NCBI GenBank assembly: GCA_038818725.1
Contig: JAWAYL010000049.1
Span: forward strand, 1 to 7,193
Direction: 5' to 3'
Source of the DNA: JACIWB01 sp038818725
GTDB taxonomy: Archaea > Thermoplasmatota > E2 > UBA202 > JdFR-43
DNA: 7,193 bases
Shown: positions 5,199 through 7,193 of the stretch, piece after piece
Layout: the number at the start of each line of letters is the position of its first letter
How positions within the stretch are numbered: position 1 is the stretch's first letter
Notes under the pieces: model-generated
Databases searched by the model: none
What the model was told of the DNA's origin: nothing
Seen by the model: the letters and a program-made list of their open reading frames with translations, nothing else
Program-made: the position numbers and the translations under genes

Positions 5199-6075
5199 AA
5201 TGTTCATATCCAATATTTTTAATTTCCTTTTTTTCTCCTTTAGAAATCAAATAAATTTTATTTTCCTTTATAACTTTTCCAATTTTCTTAATATCTATTT
5301 TATTTTCAAGATTTTTTCCGTCTCCAAAAGGAATTGTAAAAATTAATTCATAATCTCCTCCAAAATACAGAGCTTTATCTATATCATTTTTTGCAATATC
5401 AGCGAGTGGTAATTTTTCTTCATATATCTCAAAACCTACATTATTTATTTTCATTAGTTGATATAAAGAACTTGCCAGCCCGTCAGATATGTCCATACAG
5501 CATGAAACTTTTTTTGATTTTGAAAGCATAATTCCTTCTTTTACTCTTGGCATAACTTTCAAAATTTTCTCTTTTTCTTTGCTTAAAATAAATGCTCCTT
5601 TCCCTAACTCACCAGTTACATATACATCATCCCCTACTTTTGCTCCTTTTCTGAGCATCGCTTCCTCTTTTTTAACCTTTCCAATTGCTGTCACTGATAT
5701 CAAGATTTTATCCGCCTCTTTGGTGTCCCCTCCTATAATTTTTCCTCCAAAACTCTTTATACAGTCCTCCATTCCATCAATAATTTCATCAAAAAATCTT
5801 TTATCAATTTTCCTTGGAATTGCCAAAGAAGTAAGTATTGCAACAGGCTCTGCACCTTTTGATGCTAAATCGCTTAAATTAACAGCAATGCTATACCATC
5901 CAATATCATAAGGTTTTGAATTTTTCGGAAAATGAGTTTTTTCATATACTATATCTGTTGTAAGAACAAAGTAATAGTCATTTATTTCAATAAATGCACA
6001 ATCATCGAATGGAATTGAAAATCTTTTGAGCAAACCTTCGACAATTTTTCTCTCGCCTAATTCTGATAATTTCAT
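5191..6075 (-). CDS. thiL: Thiamine-monophosphate kinase
   Basis: ThiL phosphorylates thiamine monophosphate with ATP to give thiamine diphosphate, the active cofactor; it is a cytosolic dimer of the PurM/AIR synthetase fold. The 294-residue product is close to family length (about 300-325). Seen in order are LTTDIVYEKTHF (38-49) with the metal-binding Asp, AVNLSDLASKGA (64-75), IIGGDT (113-118), RKGAKVGDDVYVTGELG (142-158), MDISDGL (194-200) and GGDYELIFT (239-247). All are hallmark metal and nucleotide-binding motifs and all are intact. The ATG at 6075 matches the family N-terminus (LSELGERKIV) and sits about 23 nt from a TATA box with no Shine-Dalgarno site, so it is probably leaderless. 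The gene is monocistronic as far as seen and its last 8 nt overlap the convergent NTPase gene. No other thiamine gene lies nearby. Confidence 0.95.
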   Translation of the reverse strand: MKLSELGERKIVEGLLKRFSIPFDDCAFIEINDYYFVLTTDIVYEKTHFPKNSKPYDIGWYSIAVNLSDLASKGAEPVAILTSLAIPRKIDKRFFDEIIDGMEDCIKSFGGKIIGGDTKEADKILISVTAIGKVKKEEAMLRKGAKVGDDVYVTGELGKGAFILSKEKEKILKVMPRVKEGIMLSKSKKVSCCMDISDGLASSLYQLMKINNVGFEIYEEKLPLADIAKNDIDKALYFGGDYELIFTIPFGDGKNLENKIDIKKIGKVIKENKIYLISKGEKKEIKNIGYEHFK

Positions 6076-6091
6076 AAAAATATATCGGAGA

Positions 6092-6103
6092 GATATATAA
6101 ATC
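6092..6103 (-). promoter_or_regulatory. TATA box for thiL
   Basis: The minus strand reads GATTTATATATC, centred about 23 nt before the thiL ATG. It is a good archaeal TATA element with leaderless spacing. Confidence 0.6.
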
Positions 6104-6206
6104 AGTATTTTTCACCTTCATTTTGTTACCCTTATACCTACGATGTGTCTGCTCTACCGTGGTTTCATCTATTGCTTGACATTGCTCCAACGCCACCTCC
6201 GTAAAA

Positions 6207-6215
6207 ATTTAAATA
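6207..6215 (+). promoter_or_regulatory. TATA box for tRNA-Trp
   Basis: ATTTAAATA is centred 27 bp before the first base of the mature tRNA, the expected archaeal promoter spacing. It implies transcription starts at or within a base or two of G1. Confidence 0.7.
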
Positions 6216-6237
6216 ATTGAGTAATATTACAAATTGT

Positions 6238-6379
6238 GGGAGCATGGTGTAGCCAGGGATCATTGCGGGCTCCAGTTATGGGGATGATTTAAAGAGGGTC
6301 ATCCGAGAGATGAGGAATAACTGGAGCGATGACCCATAGAAGAGACCCGCCGACCTGGGTTCAAATCCCAGTGCTCCCA
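6238..6379 (+). tRNA. tRNA-Trp (CCA) with a 69-nt intron
   Basis: The acceptor stem GGGAGCA (6238-6244) pairs with TGCTCCC (6372-6378) over all seven positions, with discriminator A6379 and no encoded CCA. The D arm spans 6247-6263, with A14 and G15 at 6251-6252; G15 is the usual archaeosine site in archaea. The anticodon stem GCGGG (6265-6269) pairs with CCCGC (6346-6350), and the anticodon is CCA at 6272-6274. The T arm CTGGG-TTCAAAT-CCCAG fills 6355-6371. The intron 6276-6344 interrupts positions 37 and 38. The splice motif reads as anticodon stem, bulge AGA (6343-6345), a 4-position central helix 6270-6273 with 6339-6342 (three pairs plus a C-A mismatch at C34), bulge AGT (6274-6276), and a 6-bp stem TATGGG/CCCATA. 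The spliced tRNA is 73 nt. Confidence 0.96.
6276..6344 (+). ncRNA. tRNA-Trp intron containing a C/D box methylation guide
   Basis: The intron has degenerate box elements in C/D order: box C ATGATTT (6284-6290), D' CCGA (6303-6306), C' ATGAGGA (6310-6316) and D ATGA (6329-6332). The terminal stem is TATGGG (6277-6282) with CCCATA (6333-6338). Between C' and D, ATAACTGGAGC (6317-6327) is the exact complement of GCTCCAGTTAT (6269-6279), which contains the anticodon. The fifth base upstream of box D (G6324) pairs with C6272, wobble position C34. For box D', GGGTC (6296-6300) can pair with GACCC (6344-6348) so that the fifth base (G6298) meets C6346, position 39. In Haloferax volcanii the tRNA-Trp intron is known to guide 2'-O-methylation of positions 34 and 39. 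The same sites falling out of the N+5 rule here strongly support that role. The D' duplex is only 5 bp and weak. Confidence 0.85.
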
Positions 6380-6395
6380 CTTTAAGAGTGATAAA

Positions 6396-6587
6396 ATGAA
6401 AATAAATGCAAAAATAATATTGTGTTTGCTTGTAATAATTGCGGGAATAGTTTACTATTTAATGTGGAACCTAAAATATAATGCCTGGAGTGATATAGGG
6501 ATTTATTCAGTAACCATATTCTTCGTTGGTTTTGGAGTTTTTGGTCTTATTTACAGCGCCATCAAAAGAGGACAAGAAAAAACATGA
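6396..6587 (+). CDS. Small two-segment membrane protein behind tRNA-Trp
   Basis: This predicts a 63-residue protein with two hydrophobic segments, about 6-24 and 35-56, separated by a short polar loop (WNLKYNAWSDIG). It has a positively charged N-terminus and a charged tail (KRGQEKT), which suggests both ends are cytosolic. No family is recognised. The ATG lies 16 nt after the tRNA-Trp discriminator. A partial Shine-Dalgarno site, GAGTGAT (6386-6392), sits 3 nt before it. No TATA box fits in the tRNA 3' half, so it may be expressed from the tRNA promoter as a tRNA-mRNA precursor. The hydrophobic pattern, ribosome binding site and clean tail make it more likely real than not. Short length leaves doubt. 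Confidence 0.55.
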   Translation: MKINAKIILCLLVIIAGIVYYLMWNLKYNAWSDIGIYSVTIFFVGFGVFGLIYSAIKRGQEKT

Positions 6588-6608
6588 AAAAACACTCTTT
6601 CAGAAAAA

Positions 6609-6617
6609 TTTTTTAAT
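6609..6617 (+). promoter_or_regulatory. TATA-like box for tRNA-Thr
   Basis: TTTTTTAAT is centred about 26 bp before G1 of tRNA-Thr. It is less ideal than the tRNA-Trp box, but the spacing is right. The T-run just before it could also end transcription of the preceding small gene. Confidence 0.5.
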
Positions 6618-6638
6618 CTAATTTTAATTCTTTTTGAA

Positions 6639-6736
6639 GCCGGCGTAGCTTAGCGCGGTAGAGCGGCTGACTTGTAACCTCGTTAATAAAGGGGCACGAA
6701 ATCAGCAGGTCAAGGGTTCAAATCCCTTCGCCGGCT
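6639..6736 (+). tRNA. tRNA-Thr (TGT) with a 24-nt intron
   Basis: The acceptor stem GCCGGCG (6639-6645) pairs with CGCCGGC (6729-6735), the discriminator is T6736, and no CCA is encoded. A discriminator U is typical of archaeal tRNA-Thr. The D stem GCTT (6648-6651) pairs with GAGC (6661-6664), with A14 and G15 at 6652-6653. The anticodon stem GCTGA (6666-6670) pairs with TCAGC (6702-6706), and the anticodon TGT is at 6673-6675, followed by A37. The T arm AAGGG-TTCAAAT-CCCTT fills 6712-6728. Splicing 6677-6700 leaves a 74-nt tRNA. The next downstream TTTTT (6744-6748) is a possible terminator. It reads threonine ACA codons and, with wobble, other ACN codons. Confidence 0.96.
6677..6700 (+). 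other. tRNA-Thr intron
   Basis: This 24-nt intron lies between positions 37 and 38. The fold is a bulge-helix-bulge. The bulges are TAA (6675-6677) and AAA (6699-6701). The central helix is 6671-6674 with 6695-6698, having three pairs and a T33-C mismatch. The intron stem is CCTC (6678-6681) with GGGG (6691-6694), including one U-G pair. The loop is nine AT-rich bases. It is too short to hold a guide RNA. Confidence 0.85.
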
Positions 6737-6971
6737 TTAAATGCTTTTTAACAAATTCTCTATAGTAAATTAGATTATCTGGATTGAGCATCTCACATGT
6801 TTCCCTTGTTGAATAATTACTCCATATAGCGACCATTATTTTGCCCATCTCCTTTATCTTATTCTCAGATATTATTCCATTTTTGACTAAATAACATATT
6901 CTGTTAAAATTTAGAAATATCTTATGCAATTGGTACTTTTCTTTATTATTTTTCTCCATTTTAAGCCTCAT
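6702..6971 (-). CDS. Small helical protein of unknown function ending inside tRNA-Thr
   Basis: This predicts an 89-residue protein, mostly alpha-helical and charged. The core, with FLNFNRICYLVKNGIISE followed by KIKEMGKIMVAIWSNY, recalls helical DUF4760-like domains in which an 'NF.e.i..L...G.i' helix pair is followed by a W-containing helix. This is a weak impression. There is no membrane segment. A TATA-like element at 6989-6997 lies about 22 nt before the ATG at 6971, consistent with a leaderless mRNA; a second ATG four codons later is possible. The last ten residues (PAKGFEPLTC) are read from the antisense of the tRNA-Thr 3' half and cannot be ancestral to a domain. The native C-terminus has therefore probably been lost or replaced. 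It could be a decayed remnant. Confidence 0.5.
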   Translation of the reverse strand: MRLKMEKNNKEKYQLHKIFLNFNRICYLVKNGIISENKIKEMGKIMVAIWSNYSTRETCEMLNPDNLIYYREFVKKHLKPAKGFEPLTC

Positions 6972-6988
6972 TTATAACCATTTTGTTT

Positions 6989-6997
6989 TATATAAAT
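6989..6997 (-). promoter_or_regulatory. TATA box for the minus-strand gene at 6702-6971
   Basis: The minus strand reads TTTATATAA, centred about 22 nt before the ATG at 6971. Good consensus and spacing for a leaderless archaeal transcript. Confidence 0.45.
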
Positions 6998-7008
6998 GTT
7001 TTTACTAA

Positions 7009-7193
7009 CAACTCTTATCTATCTCTCAATTAGAAATAGATATCCAGAAAATGGCGCGTTTCGATGTTTGGGGAATCAAATGAATATGTTGTGGGGACAA
7101 AAAATTTCAAGGGAACAAAATTTTGTTTCAAATACATTACAATAAATGCTTTAATAGGAGAATATAGGATATGCCTTTATGGTTTTCCAGTAA
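7009..7193 (+). pseudogene. Transposase-like fragment, frameshifted and cut by the window edge
   Basis: From about 7064 to the end, one frame reads FGESNEYVVGTKNF, then FCFKYITINALIGEYRICLYGFPV with no stop. That pattern (YYG..NE.VVGTK...GT...Y.yiTi.ivv...r..LyalPV) is what I recall from the first catalytic region of archaeal IS4-superfamily DDE transposases. The segment that should precede it, with the first catalytic Asp, appears in a different frame: LEIDIQKMARFDVWG at 7030-7074, ending at TGA 7081. The two join by a +1 shift at the TTTGGGG run (7067-7073). Nothing transposase-like lies before 7009, so the N-terminal part is missing. A degraded insertion is the simplest reading; the family call is from memory of motifs. 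Confidence 0.5.

Noticed and set aside
5489..5911. 140-codon plus-strand ORF inside thiL
   Set aside because: It is antisense to thiL, whose motifs are all intact. The S, P, I and F-rich composition is typical of a shadow frame.
6002..6196. 64-codon minus-strand ORF with a GGAGGTG site upstream of thiL
   Set aside because: More than a third of it is thiL read out of frame, and the GTG start lies inside the SD-like motif itself. Kept only as a low-interest spacer observation.
6284..6332. Reading the tRNA-Trp intron as only a hairpin intron without a guide
   Set aside because: The 11-nt anticodon complement with N+5 falling exactly on C34, plus C' and terminal-stem placement, is hard to explain by chance.
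1..7193. CRISPR array, rRNA, replication origin or preQ1 riboswitch
   Set aside because: No regularly spaced direct repeats, no rRNA-like sequence, no origin-box clusters and no pseudoknot-like preQ1 aptamer were seen on reading both strands.

Overview
The window is AT-rich and archaeal. Two tRNA genes (Trp-CCA and Thr-TGT) are interrupted between positions 37 and 38 by introns that fold into bulge-helix-bulge splicing motifs. Neither tRNA encodes CCA. Most transcription units start about 22-27 bp downstream of a TTTAAATA-like TATA box, giving leaderless or nearly leaderless mRNAs, while inner operon genes use GGTGA-type Shine-Dalgarno sites. A stand-alone EF-Tu-domain-2-like protein fits the same picture. 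A Thermoplasmatota-like euryarchaeote is my best guess, but I cannot fix the lineage.

Layout. Bases 1-189 are non-coding and hold a near-perfect AT palindrome. Bases 190-2590 (+) are a tight three-gene operon: a small zinc-binding protein, queA and a bacterial-type tgt, joined by 1-nt and 13-nt overlaps. Facing it on the minus strand are nadC and the EF-Tu-domain-like gene (2585-3662). A 68-bp divergent promoter region separates nadC from a second plus-strand operon (3731-5198). That operon encodes an exported protein resembling the sulfite-oxidase molybdopterin fold, a polytopic membrane protein and a THEP1-like P-loop NTPase, joined by ATGA overlaps. thiL (5191-6075, minus) converges on it with an 8-nt overlap.

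The right end (6076-7193) is RNA-rich and less stable. It holds tRNA-Trp, whose intron looks like a C/D box methylation guide for C34 and probably C39, then a 63-residue membrane peptide 16 bp behind the tRNA, and tRNA-Thr. A minus-strand ORF ends inside the tRNA-Thr gene. The window closes on a frameshifted fragment that looks like a DDE transposase and runs off the edge.

Biology. QueA with a bacterial-type Tgt implies queuosine-type modification of tRNA wobble G34. That is unexpected because archaea normally have archaeosine at G15, made by a longer TgtA. The window thus combines tRNA wobble-base chemistry (queA, tgt, the tRNA-Trp intron guide) with cofactor metabolism (nadC for NAD, thiL for thiamine diphosphate) and an uncharacterised membrane/NTPase operon. 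The main leads are the archaeal queA-tgt operon with its zinc protein, the intron-encoded guide, and the 3731-5198 operon.
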